Origin: Pirellulales bacterium
Lineage (GTDB): Bacteria; Planctomycetota; Planctomycetia; Pirellulales; Lacipirellulaceae
Direction of reading: 5' to 3'
DNA length: 50,601 bases
Assembly: GCA_020849945.1 (NCBI GenBank)
Contig: JADZFK010000109.1
Span: 1 to 50,601, forward strand
Below the pieces are notes generated by a model, which was not told the origin of the DNA, did no database searches, and saw only the letters and a program-made list of their open reading frames with translations. Numbering within the stretch: position 1 is the first letter of the stretch; each line of letters begins with the position of its first letter. Positions 24,253 to 32,237 of this stretch are shown in pieces. Both the position numbers and the translations under genes were made by a program.

Positions 24253-25092
24253 ATGATGGCAGCGGCAGAAGTTCTTACAGACGTGTTGCAATTGGGCACT
24301 CATCGGTTTGGCAGCCGGTTGATTGTTGGTACGGGCAAGTACGCGAATTATCAACAGATGGGTGAATCGCTCGAACGGAGCGGTACCGAGTGCATTACGG
24401 TGGCTGTGCGGCGCGAGCGGTTGATCGACGCGGCGGGAAACAACCTGCTCGATTTCATCGACACTAGCCGCTACACGCTGCTGCCGAACACGGCCGGTTG
24501 TTTCAATGCCGAGGACGCGGTGCGTGTGGCTCGGCTTGGGCGCGAGCTTCTGTTGGGGCTGGAAAACCCGGGTGCGGATTGGGTGAAGCTCGAGGTGTTG
24601 GCCGACAAGCGCACGCTGTTGCCCGATCCTATCGCCACGCTCGAGGCGACCGAGCGACTCGTGGCCGATGGTTTTCAAGTATTGTGTTACTCGACCGATG
24701 ACCCGATCGTTGCGCGGCGATTGAAGAGTGCCGGCGCGACGAGCGTGATGCCGGCGGGAAGCCCAATCGGTTCGGGGCAAGGGGTGCTCAATCCGAATAA
24801 CATCCGCATTTGTTTGGAGTACTTGAAGGAAGGTGATGCGGGCTACCCGGTGATCGTGGACGCCGGGGTCGGGACGGCAAGCGATGTGACGATTGCGATG
24901 GAGTTGGGGGTCGACGGCGTGCTCTTGAACACGGGGATCGCGCACGCGAAAGACCCGTTGCGGATGGCCGACGCGATGCGTCACGCCACGGAAGCGGGCC
25001 GACTCGCGTACCTCGCCGGCCGTATTCCCAGGCGATTGTACGCCACCGCGAGCAGCCCGGAAGAAGGTGTTATCACGGCGAAGCCGAGGTAA
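24253..25092 (+). CDS. thiG: Thiazole synthase ThiG
   Basis: The start ATG 24253 (or 24256) is preceded by GGAA. The product has 279 residues. It is a TIM barrel with the Schiff-base lysine in [11 protein letters not shown] and the phosphate-binding segments [13 protein letters not shown] and [13 protein letters not shown]. It condenses deoxyxylulose phosphate, dehydroglycine and the ThiS thiocarboxylate to give thiazole phosphate. It has a C-terminal tail [17 protein letters not shown] divergent copy of that tail is at 25598-25649. The rest of the thiamine pathway is not in the window, and no TPP riboswitch was seen. Confidence 0.95.
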   Translation: MMAAAEVLTDVLQLGTHRFGSRLIVGTGKYANYQQMGESLERSGTECITVAVRRERLIDAAGNNLLDFIDTSRYTLLPNTAGCFNAEDAVRVARLGRELLLGLENPGADWVKLEVLADKRTLLPDPIATLEATERLVADGFQVLCYSTDDPIVARRLKSAGATSVMPAGSPIGSGQGVLNPNNIRICLEYLKEGDAGYPVIVDAGVGTASDVTIAMELGVDGVLLNTGIAHAKDPLRMADAMRHATEAGRLAYLAGRIPRRLYATASSPEEGVITAKPR

Positions 25093-25123
25093 AGAGGCCC
25101 TTCAACGCGGCTAGAGCGGATCG

Positions 25124-25375
25124 ATGGCGGAACTGCATTTTACAGCTTATTTTGTTGCAACCCGCACACGCCCCGATCGCGCCATGATCCGCGACGAATG
25201 GCTTCAGCTTGTCTTGGAGAATCCGATTCGTAAATCGGTCCAATCGGATGGTAGAATTAGAAGATGGGCTCGAATCCCCGACTTCGACAACCGCGTTCTG
25301 CGGGTGATATTGCTGGAAGATGGCATTACGATTCATAACGCATTCTTTGATCGCACATTCGAGGAATTGCCATGA
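25124..25375 (+). CDS. DUF4258-like small protein, possible toxin
   Basis: The product has 83 residues. The body (IRDEWLQLVLENPIRKSVQS, then GRIRRWARIPDFDNRVLRVI, then LEDGITIHNAFFDR) matches the general look of DUF4258 proteins, small RelE-like or RNase-like folds found in toxin-antitoxin loci. Its stop codon overlaps the start of the next gene (ATGA), which is typical of such pairs. It begins 31 bases after thiG and may be read through from it. Toxin activity is an inference from family and arrangement. Confidence 0.55.
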   Translation: MAELHFTAYFVATRTRPDRAMIRDEWLQLVLENPIRKSVQSDGRIRRWARIPDFDNRVLRVILLEDGITIHNAFFDRTFEELP

Positions 25376-25584
25376 ACATTCGATACTTTGAAGACACCGA
25401 CACCGCGCTAATCGAGTTCTCGGCAACTCCTCCCGTCGAGACACGAGAAATATCAGAAGATTTTCTTGTCGATCTTGATGCGGAAGGCCGCCTGGTAAGC
25501 ATGACCATCGAGCATGCGTCCGAGCGCGCCTCGTTAGGAGAACTAAACTATCAACGGATTGAAGGAATGGGTGCCGTATCGTGA
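25372..25584 (+). CDS. DUF2283 protein, possible antitoxin partner
   Basis: The product has 70 residues with the DUF2283 pattern: IRYFEDTDTALIEFS, then FLVDLDAEGRLVSMTIEHAS. It overlaps the upstream DUF4258-like gene by four bases. DUF4258 and DUF2283 genes are often found as adjacent pairs and are thought to be toxin-antitoxin-like. The acidic character suits an antitoxin role, but this is not proven. Confidence 0.7.
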   Translation: MNIRYFEDTDTALIEFSATPPVETREISEDFLVDLDAEGRLVSMTIEHASERASLGELNYQRIEGMGAVS

Positions 25585-25597
25585 GGCCCAAGACAAC

Positions 25598-25649
25598 GCC
25601 ACCGCGAGCAGCCCTGAGGAAGGTGTGATTAGCACGAAGCCGAGGTAGA
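25598..25649 (+). pseudogene. Divergent copy of the 3' end of thiG
   Basis: The 52 bases encode [20 protein letters not shown], nearly the end of ThiG ([16 protein letters not shown]). About eight differences from 25041-25092 are seen, most of them synonymous (CCG/CCT, GAA/GAG, GTT/GTG, ATC/ATT, stop TAA/TAG) plus two amino acid changes. No upstream coding sequence is present. It is a remnant of a diverged thiG and brackets the DUF4258/DUF2283 pair. Confidence 0.85.
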
Positions 25650-25705
25650 ATGAATGGCAGAGCGTTGCGGGTGGATGGGGTGAAATCGCAGATTGGAGTT
25701 TTCCG

Positions 25706-25909
25706 ATGCAGCAATCATTCGAGTCGATTTACGAAGCGGCGATGGAACTTCCGGAAGGCTTGCGATTGGATTTGGCAGCGAGATTGCTCGATACCATTTC
25801 TTCGGAAATGAAGTCGGAGATTGATCCAGAATACTTGGCGGAACTCGATCGCCGGTTCAGCGACGGCTCGACTACCATCCCTTGGGAAGTTATCCGAGAT
25901 CGTACCTAA
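25706..25909 (+). CDS. Addiction-module antitoxin-like protein (ParD/PHD-adjacent small helical family)
   Basis: The product has 67 residues: IYEAAMELPEGLRLDLAARL and LLDTISSEMKSEIDPEYLAEL, with a tail TIPWEVIRDRT. This is the small helical protein often annotated as the antitoxin partner (TIGR02574 type) of a RelE/ParE toxin. Its stop codon overlaps the next start (TAATG). It lies 56 bases after the thiG tail remnant. Confidence 0.7.
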   Translation: MQQSFESIYEAAMELPEGLRLDLAARLLDTISSEMKSEIDPEYLAELDRRFSDGSTTIPWEVIRDRT

Positions 25910-26211
25910 TGGGTGAAATCAGAATCGAGTTTCATCGGCTGGCAGAGAAGGAATTTGAAGACGCGTATCATTGGTACGCGGCTCGATCACCCGAATCGGC
26001 GGTTCGATTCACAAATGCCGTGAACGACGCCATCCTCCGGATTACAAGTGGTCCGGAATTGTTGTCCGTCTATTCAGGCCATTATCGGTGGGTTCGTGTT
26101 ATCGGTTTTCCGTACTTGCTTGTCTTCCGCGCTCGATCAATTACGGAGATGGTTGTCGTTGCGGTAGCTCATACGAGCCGGCGGCCTGGGTACTGGCAAA
26201 GGCGGAAATAG
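25909..26211 (+). CDS. RelE/ParE-family toxin
   Basis: The start ATG 25909 overlaps the antitoxin stop (TAATG). The product has 100 residues. The sequence IRIEFHRLAEKEFEDAYHWY, ARSPESAVRFTNAVNDAILR and RWVRVIGFPYLLVFRA, ending VVAVAHTSRRPGYWQRR, follows the RelE/ParE plasmid-stabilisation fold. RelE enzymes cut mRNA in the ribosome and ParE poisons gyrase; which applies is not clear. It forms a second toxin-antitoxin unit next to the DUF4258/DUF2283 pair. Confidence 0.8.
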   Translation: MGEIRIEFHRLAEKEFEDAYHWYAARSPESAVRFTNAVNDAILRITSGPELLSVYSGHYRWVRVIGFPYLLVFRARSITEMVVVAVAHTSRRPGYWQRRK

Positions 26212-26301
26212 TACCCTCAGAAATCGTTGACAACATGCCGTGTGGCGGGGTGTTAGCATAGTACGCTACTCCGACGGGCAGCCCTCTGTTACCCTGGCGT
26301 G

Positions 26302-28398
26302 ATGGATTCGCTTACCGCTGCTGATATTCTGGGCCCCTCTGGCCGCATTGCGGCGCGGTTGGCGAATTATGAGGTTCGGCCACAGCAGCTCGCGATGGCG
26401 GAGGCCGTTTCGCGGGCGATCGCGGGGAAGCGGCACTTGGTGGCCGAGGCGGGCACGGGGGTCGGCAAGAGTTTTGCCTACCTTGTGCCGGCGATTCTGG
26501 CGGCTACCGAGTGGGAAGCACGGGAAGCCGACGCGGACCCGAATACGAAACTGGCGGCCGCGAAGCAGGGCGAGGAAGATGCGGGTCCGAAGGTCGTTGT
26601 TTCGACACATACGATCGCGCTGCAGGAGCAGCTTGTGGGCAAGGACTTGCCGCTGCTGAACGCGGTGATTCCGCGTGAGTTTTCGGCCGTGCTCGTCAAG
26701 GGTCGGCGGAACTACCTGAGTTTGCGGCGGATGGACCTGGCACTGGCACGCAGCCAAAGCCTGTTTGGCGACGACGAGCAACTCGATCAGTTGCGCGAGA
26801 TTCGCAAGTGGAGCAAGTCGACGACCGATGGTTCGCTCAGCGATCTTTCGTTCAAACCATTGGGCCAAGTGTGGGATGAAGTCGCCAGCGACAGCGGCAA
26901 CTGCCTGGGCCGCCGCTGCGCCACGTATAACCAGTGCTTCTACTACAAGGACCGCCGCCGAGCACAGCATGCCCAGATCCTGGTCGTTAACCACGCGCTA
27001 CTGTTTAGCGATTTGGCCCTGCGGCGGGTCGGCGTGAACTTGCTGCCCGATTACGACGTAGTCGTTCTCGATGAAGCCCACACCGTCGAAGGAGTCGCCA
27101 GCGAGCACTTGGGGATCAAGGTCACGAATGGCCAGGTCGAGTACATTCTCAACAAGCTGTACAACGACCGCACGAACAAGGGTCTTCTCGTGCATCACGG
27201 GCTGCGCAACGAGCAGCAACAGGTGGATCGCTGCCGATTCTTGGCCGACGAATTCTTCGCCGATTTGCACGATTGGCGTAACCATTCTCCCCTCCCTTGC
27301 AGGGAGCGGCCGGGCGAGGGTTCGATCGGTGCGGCGGCCGCCAAGCACTCGCGGCCGATCCGTGTCCGTGAAGCGGCGATCGTGGCCAACCGCCTCAGCC
27401 CGGAATTGATGACACTTGCGCAGCAAATCAAGGTTGCAGGCAAGAAGTTGAGCGAGGAATCGGAGCGGCAAGATTTCTTCGCGGCCCACGATCGGCTAGC
27501 CGTATTGGCGAAGGAGATCGAGTTGTGGAGGACGCAAGCGCAGGCGGGCTACGTGCATTGGCTCGAGTCGCACACGGGGCGGCGTGGGATGCCGCGCCAG
27601 ACGTTGGCCGCCGCGCCGATCGATATCGGCCCGGTGATGCGCGAACAACTGTTCGATAAGGTGCCGACGGTCATCATGACGAGTGCCACACTCTCGGTAG
27701 GCGGTGGCCGGACAGAGAAATTCGAGTTCTTCAAGTCGCGCGTGGGGGTTACGCAGTGCGATGAGATCCAGGTTGGCAGCCCGTTCAATTACCGCGAGCA
27801 GGCCGAACTGGTCACGCTGCGCGAGATGCCTGATCCCACCAGCGCGCGCGGAGGCGAGTATGAACGCCGGTGTATCGAGGCGATCCAGCATTTCGTCGCC
27901 CGCACCGATGGCCATGCGTTCGCCTTGTTCACCAGTTACGACATGCTCCGCCGCGTGGCCGCCGGCATGCAGCGTTGGCTCACGGCGCACAACCTTCGCC
28001 TGCTCAGCCAGGCCGATGGAACCCAGCGGACACAACTGCTCGAACAGTTCAAGGCCGACCCCCGGGCCGTGCTGTTTGGCACCGATAGCTTCTGGCAGGG
28101 CGTCGATGTGCCGGGCGATGCGCTGCAAACCGTGATCATCGCCAAGCTGCCCTTCGCGGTGCCCGATCACCCGCTGCTGGAAGCGAGGCTCGAAGCGCTC
28201 CGCGCGGCCGGCGGGAACCCGTTCCGCGATTACCAACTGCCCGAGGCCGTCATCAAATTCAAACAAGGCTTCGGCCGCCTCATCCGCACCCGAACCGACC
28301 ACGGCACCGTGGTGTGCCTCGACCCGCGAATTGTGACGAAGCCGTACGGCAAGCTGTTTGTCGAGTCGTTGCCGGAGTGCCGGGTTGTTGGGGCCTAA
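26302..28398 (+). CDS. DinG/XPD-like superfamily 2 helicase
   Basis: The start is ATG 26302 (GTG 26299 is possible). The product has 698 residues. Numbered from GTG 26299, the motifs are: Walker [17 protein letters not shown] (about 50-65), [15 protein letters not shown] box VLDEAHTVE (about 257-264), and motif [19 protein letters not shown]. Iron-sulfur cysteines appear as [15 protein letters not shown] (202, 207, 213), but the first ligand position reads [11 protein letters not shown] with Ser141 instead of Cys. A dispersed repeat is translated at about 328-345. These enzymes unwind 5'-tailed DNA, R-loops or D-loops in repair. The loss of one cluster ligand could change its metal site. No binding site is evident. 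Confidence 0.85.
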   Translation: MDSLTAADILGPSGRIAARLANYEVRPQQLAMAEAVSRAIAGKRHLVAEAGTGVGKSFAYLVPAILAATEWEAREADADPNTKLAAAKQGEEDAGPKVVVSTHTIALQEQLVGKDLPLLNAVIPREFSAVLVKGRRNYLSLRRMDLALARSQSLFGDDEQLDQLREIRKWSKSTTDGSLSDLSFKPLGQVWDEVASDSGNCLGRRCATYNQCFYYKDRRRAQHAQILVVNHALLFSDLALRRVGVNLLPDYDVVVLDEAHTVEGVASEHLGIKVTNGQVEYILNKLYNDRTNKGLLVHHGLRNEQQQVDRCRFLADEFFADLHDWRNHSPLPCRERPGEGSIGAAAAKHSRPIRVREAAIVANRLSPELMTLAQQIKVAGKKLSEESERQDFFAAHDRLAVLAKEIELWRTQAQAGYVHWLESHTGRRGMPRQTLAAAPIDIGPVMREQLFDKVPTVIMTSATLSVGGGRTEKFEFFKSRVGVTQCDEIQVGSPFNYREQAELVTLREMPDPTSARGGEYERRCIEAIQHFVARTDGHAFALFTSYDMLRRVAAGMQRWLTAHNLRLLSQADGTQRTQLLEQFKADPRAVLFGTDSFWQGVDVPGDALQTVIIAKLPFAVPDHPLLEARLEALRAAGGNPFRDYQLPEAVIKFKQGFGRLIRTRTDHGTVVCLDPRIVTKPYGKLFVESLPECRVVGA
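27285..27326. repeat. Translated core of the TGAGACA element inside the helicase gene
   Basis: CTCCCCTCCCTTGCAGGGAG then CGGCCGGGCGAGGGTTCG matches the core of the copies at 7486-7515 and 39117-39153 in the reverse direction. It adds the residues [14 protein letters not shown] without breaking the frame. The terminal GTCTCA/TGAGAC ends are not visible here. Confidence 0.7.
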
Positions 28399-28444
28399 TG
28401 GTCAGGGGACGCCGACGGCGAGCCGTCGGCTTGGGAAAAGGCAA

Positions 28445-29830
28445 CTATTCCTCGAACTGATCCAATTCCCAGTCATCCTCTACATCGAAAGCCGCGGGGC
28501 CGAGTTGAAGGAGTCGATTGGTTTCGTTGAGATCGAACTTGGCGGGGTCGAAGTCTTCTCCGAGCCATTCGAGCATCTCCTCGCGATCTTCGCTCTTGGG
28601 GTCCTTGAGAGTCCGAAGGAGTTCGTAATAACCCCAAGTCCCGCCGCAATCTTCCGGTGGGCAGGCGCCTTCACCGGCTTGGCATAAGGGGAACTTATCG
28701 CCCGGTTTGGGGTGAAGAGTTTTTTCGATTTTGATCGTGTGCCACCAGTCGTCTCCAAAGTCGTACCAGTAGCGAAGCTTCTTACAGCCATCGGCAACCA
28801 ACTGGCTAAGCAGCACCTGCGTTTCGTCGTACAAGTCGTCGGAATCGAGATCGAAACAGGGGTTTGTAAATCGGGCTTTGCCGTGTTCGAATTGATGGAG
28901 ATGGCACGAATCCCAGCCCATCGCGATCTGGATGATCTCGTGCAAAATGTCGAGCGTGCAATCGGCAACCACGACCTGCCGCCAAATCGCCGGATCACTG
29001 TGGTCGAGCGTGATCTTCAGTTGGTAGGCGGTCGTGGGCTGGCTCTGCTGTGAAAGAAGATAGCGGGGACCAAGATCGTCAGGCGAGTCTTCGCCCTCGG
29101 CATCGAGTTCCTCGGCCGCCGCGGTGAACTCTTCCGACAACTGCTTGCCCAGCTCGTGGAAGGGGGCAGCCGCTTCTTCATTGGGCGCTTTTATGAGCTC
29201 TTCTTGCAACGCGAGAGTCATGCCGACGATCTGCCTGGCGCTAAAAGTAAACGTCTCGTCCCCGGGCTTGTCGGAAGCGATCATGGCGTGCAAGTCCATG
29301 GGAATCGTATTCATCCCACGCAAGGTGGCCCGGTTCGTGGCAGAAAGTGTGATGCGGATATTCGGTTCAAACATCGCTTGGTCCAAGGCTTCATCTTGGA
29401 AAACCTGTTCAAAAAGAACGTCCGGATCTCGCGGCATGGCCTGGTGGGCAAGCCTGCCTCCGAACAGTTGACCTAACATGGCAAACTCTCTAGACGATAT
29501 GGACATACCTCCAGGGAAATCCATTTGGAAATCATCGTCCTCGTCTTCGTCCAACACACCTTCGATCTTCTTCAGCACCTTGCCGATTAGCTTGCCACGC
29601 TTCTTGTCGGTCGCGTTCGAGGCCTCGAAGGCCAGACCGCGGTGAAGGTCTTCAAGTTCCTCGATCCGAAACGATATCACTTCGCGGGGCCCCGCTTTGC
29701 GAATCCGCTCTTGCACCGCCGCATCGGCATGTCGGCTGGAGAGTACTACCTCGCGTTCCGGTACCGGAAGTTGAAGCCCAATCACTTCCTCGTCATCGGA
29801 ATAGTCTTCAATATGCGATTTGCGAGCCAT
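28445..29830 (-). CDS. Plasmid pRiA4b ORF-3-like protein with an extra N-terminal region
   Basis: The start ATG complementary to 29828-29830 has AAGGAA upstream; the frame continues further without support. The product has 461 residues. Residues about 267-440 carry the ORF-3 domain: YQLKITLDHSDPAIWRQVVV, then CTLDILHEIIQIAMGWDSCH, YDFGDDWWHTIKIEK, and CPPEDCGGTWGYYELL, with a likely metal site in CPPEDCGG and CHLHQFEHG. The same domain is the passenger protein of some IS elements. No transposase or inverted repeats are near. The N-terminal part (1-250) is acidic and helical and not recognised. Function is unknown. Confidence 0.7.
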   Translation of the reverse strand: MARKSHIEDYSDDEEVIGLQLPVPEREVVLSSRHADAAVQERIRKAGPREVISFRIEELEDLHRGLAFEASNATDKKRGKLIGKVLKKIEGVLDEDEDDDFQMDFPGGMSISSREFAMLGQLFGGRLAHQAMPRDPDVLFEQVFQDEALDQAMFEPNIRITLSATNRATLRGMNTIPMDLHAMIASDKPGDETFTFSARQIVGMTLALQEELIKAPNEEAAAPFHELGKQLSEEFTAAAEELDAEGEDSPDDLGPRYLLSQQSQPTTAYQLKITLDHSDPAIWRQVVVADCTLDILHEIIQIAMGWDSCHLHQFEHGKARFTNPCFDLDSDDLYDETQVLLSQLVADGCKKLRYWYDFGDDWWHTIKIEKTLHPKPGDKFPLCQAGEGACPPEDCGGTWGYYELLRTLKDPKSEDREEMLEWLGEDFDPAKFDLNETNRLLQLGPAAFDVEDDWELDQFEE

Positions 29831-30098
29831 GGGATTCCTTTCAGCAAGAACGAATGTGAACTCTCCAACACGGCCGGTGGCCACAACACGCAGCACAGAC
29901 TGGAGCCCGCGCCCACCCCGGCCTGAAGCACGTGCCACGATACGCTTGGCATGCAAGCCCCCCGCGAACGAAGACGCTTGCAGTGACCCCTAGCCGATCG
30001 AAAGTCATTGTGTTCGTTGCGCAAAAAAAATGGAAGTGCCGTCATCAAAATATCAAGGCCAATCCGTCATTCATGTTCGGGACAGCGAGAACTTACAA

Positions 30099-30152
30099 AC
30101 CCGAAGCGTCAGCGAGGGAATGTGCGATTTTTCCCTCGCTTACGCTTCGGGC
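30099..30152. repeat. CCCGAAGCGTCAGCGAGGGAA hairpin
   Basis: ACCCGAAGCGTCAGCGAGG with GAA (to 30120) pairs with TTCCCTCGCTTACGCTTCGG (from 30131), leaving a loop of about 10 bases. It is a dispersed-repeat-like hairpin in the 29831-30559 gap, which otherwise shows no gene. Confidence 0.8.
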
Positions 30153-30559
30153 TGGTTTCCAAACCACTCGCCCAATTTGAATCAATGATCGGCCCTGATT
30201 AAAATACCCCTGCCGCAACGGACTCCGAACCGCCCATTCATCCTGCCTAAACCGGTCAGTCCACCAGGCGACCACGTGTATTCCTTGAGATATCCGCGAT
30301 TCTCGTCAGCCCCCCCCGCGTTCCTGTGTCTTTACGAAAACGGTTTATCCGAGCGAACTCGCCGACAACTCCGGGCGCTAGCGCATCCGTTCGCCACGAG
30401 GGGAGGAAAGCGGTAGAGTGGGCAGAAAACGGGTTTTGCGCGGGGGCCTGGGAGTAGTAAACTGTGGAGTTGCCGTGTGCCTCCACCCCTTGGCGATGCA
30501 GGCCCGAGGTGGCCGCCCGCATTCACGAAAACATTGATTCCTCATCGAGATTAGACCCC

Positions 30560-31723
30560 ATGGCCAAAGCGAAGATTCGCCGCAAGCGCGGCGCGGTAAC
30601 GGAAGCGAAGGAAGTGTCGGCAAAGCTCACGCCGCGCGACAAGAAAACGATGGGCAGCATCGTGGGATTGGCGGATCGGGTCGTGGACGCTTCGGAGAAA
30701 CGCAAGGATCCGGCGGTGGATATCCCATCTCGCACGCTTTCGAACGTTCGGTACAGCCCGCGCAAAGGCATCATCGAGATGGGCAACGCCACGAACCGGC
30801 GGCAGTTGTTCGATCTTTCTCAGGCCAAGTCGTACATGCAAACAATGCTCGTTGCCAGCGGCACTAAGAAGCTGTTGCAGCAAGGCAAGTCGACCAGTTT
30901 GCGCGGTCTGTACTACATGTTAAAGCACACGATCGAGGGCACGAAAGAGAACACGTTCGACGACCAAAACGAGTGCGACCCGATCGTCGAAGACATTGAG
31001 GTGCTGCTCAACACGCTCCGCGAAGAGCTGCACCTGTACGCTTCAAATCGGGGCACGATGGTTGGTCCCATCACACTCGTCGATACAGGGGATACGATCG
31101 ATTGTTCGCGGATGGGATCGGGCGGTTACAGCATCCCGTCGATCGTTGAACCTGAAGTCATGCAGTTCGTGGAGTGCGATGCCAAGTTCATCTTGCACGT
31201 TGAAAAGGATACGGTCTGGCGGCGCTTCAACGAAGATAAGTTTTGGAAGAAGCACAATTGCCTGTTGACGCATGGCATGGGGCAACCGCCGCGTGGTGTG
31301 CGGCGATTGTTGAATCGACTCCATTTCGAGTTGAAACTCCCCATTTACTGCCTGTTGGATAACGATCCGTGGGGGTATTACATTTACAGCGTCATTAAGC
31401 AGGGTTCGATTAATCTGGCGTATGAGTCGAAACGCATGGCGATCCCCGAGGTTCGTTACTTGGGTTTGCGCAGCCGAGATTTTGAGCGGTGCCAACTTTC
31501 AGATAGCGTGAAGATCGCGCTCAACGATAGTGACCGCAAGCGAGCGAAACAAATCGCAAACTACCCCTGGTTCGCCAAGAAGCGCGACTGGCAACGCGAG
31601 ATCGAAAAGATGCTCAAGAACGATTTCAAGCTCGAAGTCGAATCGCTAATTTCGAAGGATATTAGTTACGTGACCGAGCAGTATGTGCCGGCCCGGCTGG
31701 CGGATAAGGATTGGTTGGATTGA
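30560..31723 (+). CDS. top6A: DNA topoisomerase VI subunit A
   Basis: The start is ATG 30560; the frame is open further upstream but without homology. The product has 387 residues, a usual size. The 5Y-CAP domain has LRGLYYMLKHTIEG with Tyr118-Tyr119 as the cleavage position. The Toprim domain shows ILHVEKDTVWRRF (Glu215) and CLLDNDPWGYYIYSVI (Asp267, Asp269), which bind magnesium. It is the Spo11-like cutting subunit of a type IIB topoisomerase. The gene for subunit B, which supplies the ATPase, is not adjacent in this window; it could be elsewhere in the genome. It has no obvious operon partner. Confidence 0.9.
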   Translation: MAKAKIRRKRGAVTEAKEVSAKLTPRDKKTMGSIVGLADRVVDASEKRKDPAVDIPSRTLSNVRYSPRKGIIEMGNATNRRQLFDLSQAKSYMQTMLVASGTKKLLQQGKSTSLRGLYYMLKHTIEGTKENTFDDQNECDPIVEDIEVLLNTLREELHLYASNRGTMVGPITLVDTGDTIDCSRMGSGGYSIPSIVEPEVMQFVECDAKFILHVEKDTVWRRFNEDKFWKKHNCLLTHGMGQPPRGVRRLLNRLHFELKLPIYCLLDNDPWGYYIYSVIKQGSINLAYESKRMAIPEVRYLGLRSRDFERCQLSDSVKIALNDSDRKRAKQIANYPWFAKKRDWQREIEKMLKNDFKLEVESLISKDISYVTEQYVPARLADKDWLD

Positions 31724-31726
31724 TGA

Positions 31727-31858
31727 CCGGCGATGGATCGCCGGGAGGGAAGAGCGGCGATGCCATCGCCGGCTTTGTCCCATCACTTTCCCAACACCGG
31801 CGATGGTATCGCCGGCTTTGTCCCATCACCCCAAAAAGCCGGCGATGGTATCGCCGGT
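31727..31858. repeat. Tandem hairpin array CCGGCGATGGTATCGCCGG
   Basis: Four palindromic units occur at about 31727-31743, 31754-31773, 31797-31817 and 31839-31857. The middle ones share the tail CTTTGTCCCATCAC with a period of about 43 bases. It lies immediately after the topoisomerase gene. The rest of the 31724-32237 gap shows nothing else clear. Confidence 0.75.
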
Positions 31859-32237
31859 ATCGTGGCTCGTTGCCGCCCGATTTGTTGGCAGTGCGTGCCT
31901 TGATCTTAAGCCGGGCCACACACGCGATGGGCGTGGCTCTGCAAAAATGGCTTGAAAAACAAGCTTTCCGAACGGCATCCAGCGCTGCTAGCAGGTTCGG
32001 CACGCTAGTTGCTGTCTCACCCCGTTTACGTTTGGCGGAACGTTAACCATTCGTGCCCGTGGGCCGCGAGCGCCAACCTTCTGTAAACGGTCGTCAACAA
32101 CCTACCGCATATCTTGCGGTTTGTAATCGATCGGTTTCTTGGGGTGCTGCTTCTCAAACCCCACGTGGGTTGAAACTGGCTTTCATGGGCCCCACCACCC
32201 CACCGATCTTTCCGTCCTGAAGTGGAGAAACCATCCA

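Noticed and set aside
28445..29830. An IS element around the pRiA4b ORF-3-like gene
   Set aside because: No transposase, no terminal inverted repeats and no target duplication were found near it.
31727..31858. A CRISPR array in the tandem hairpins
   Set aside because: There are only four units, the spacers are partly identical, and no cas gene is near.
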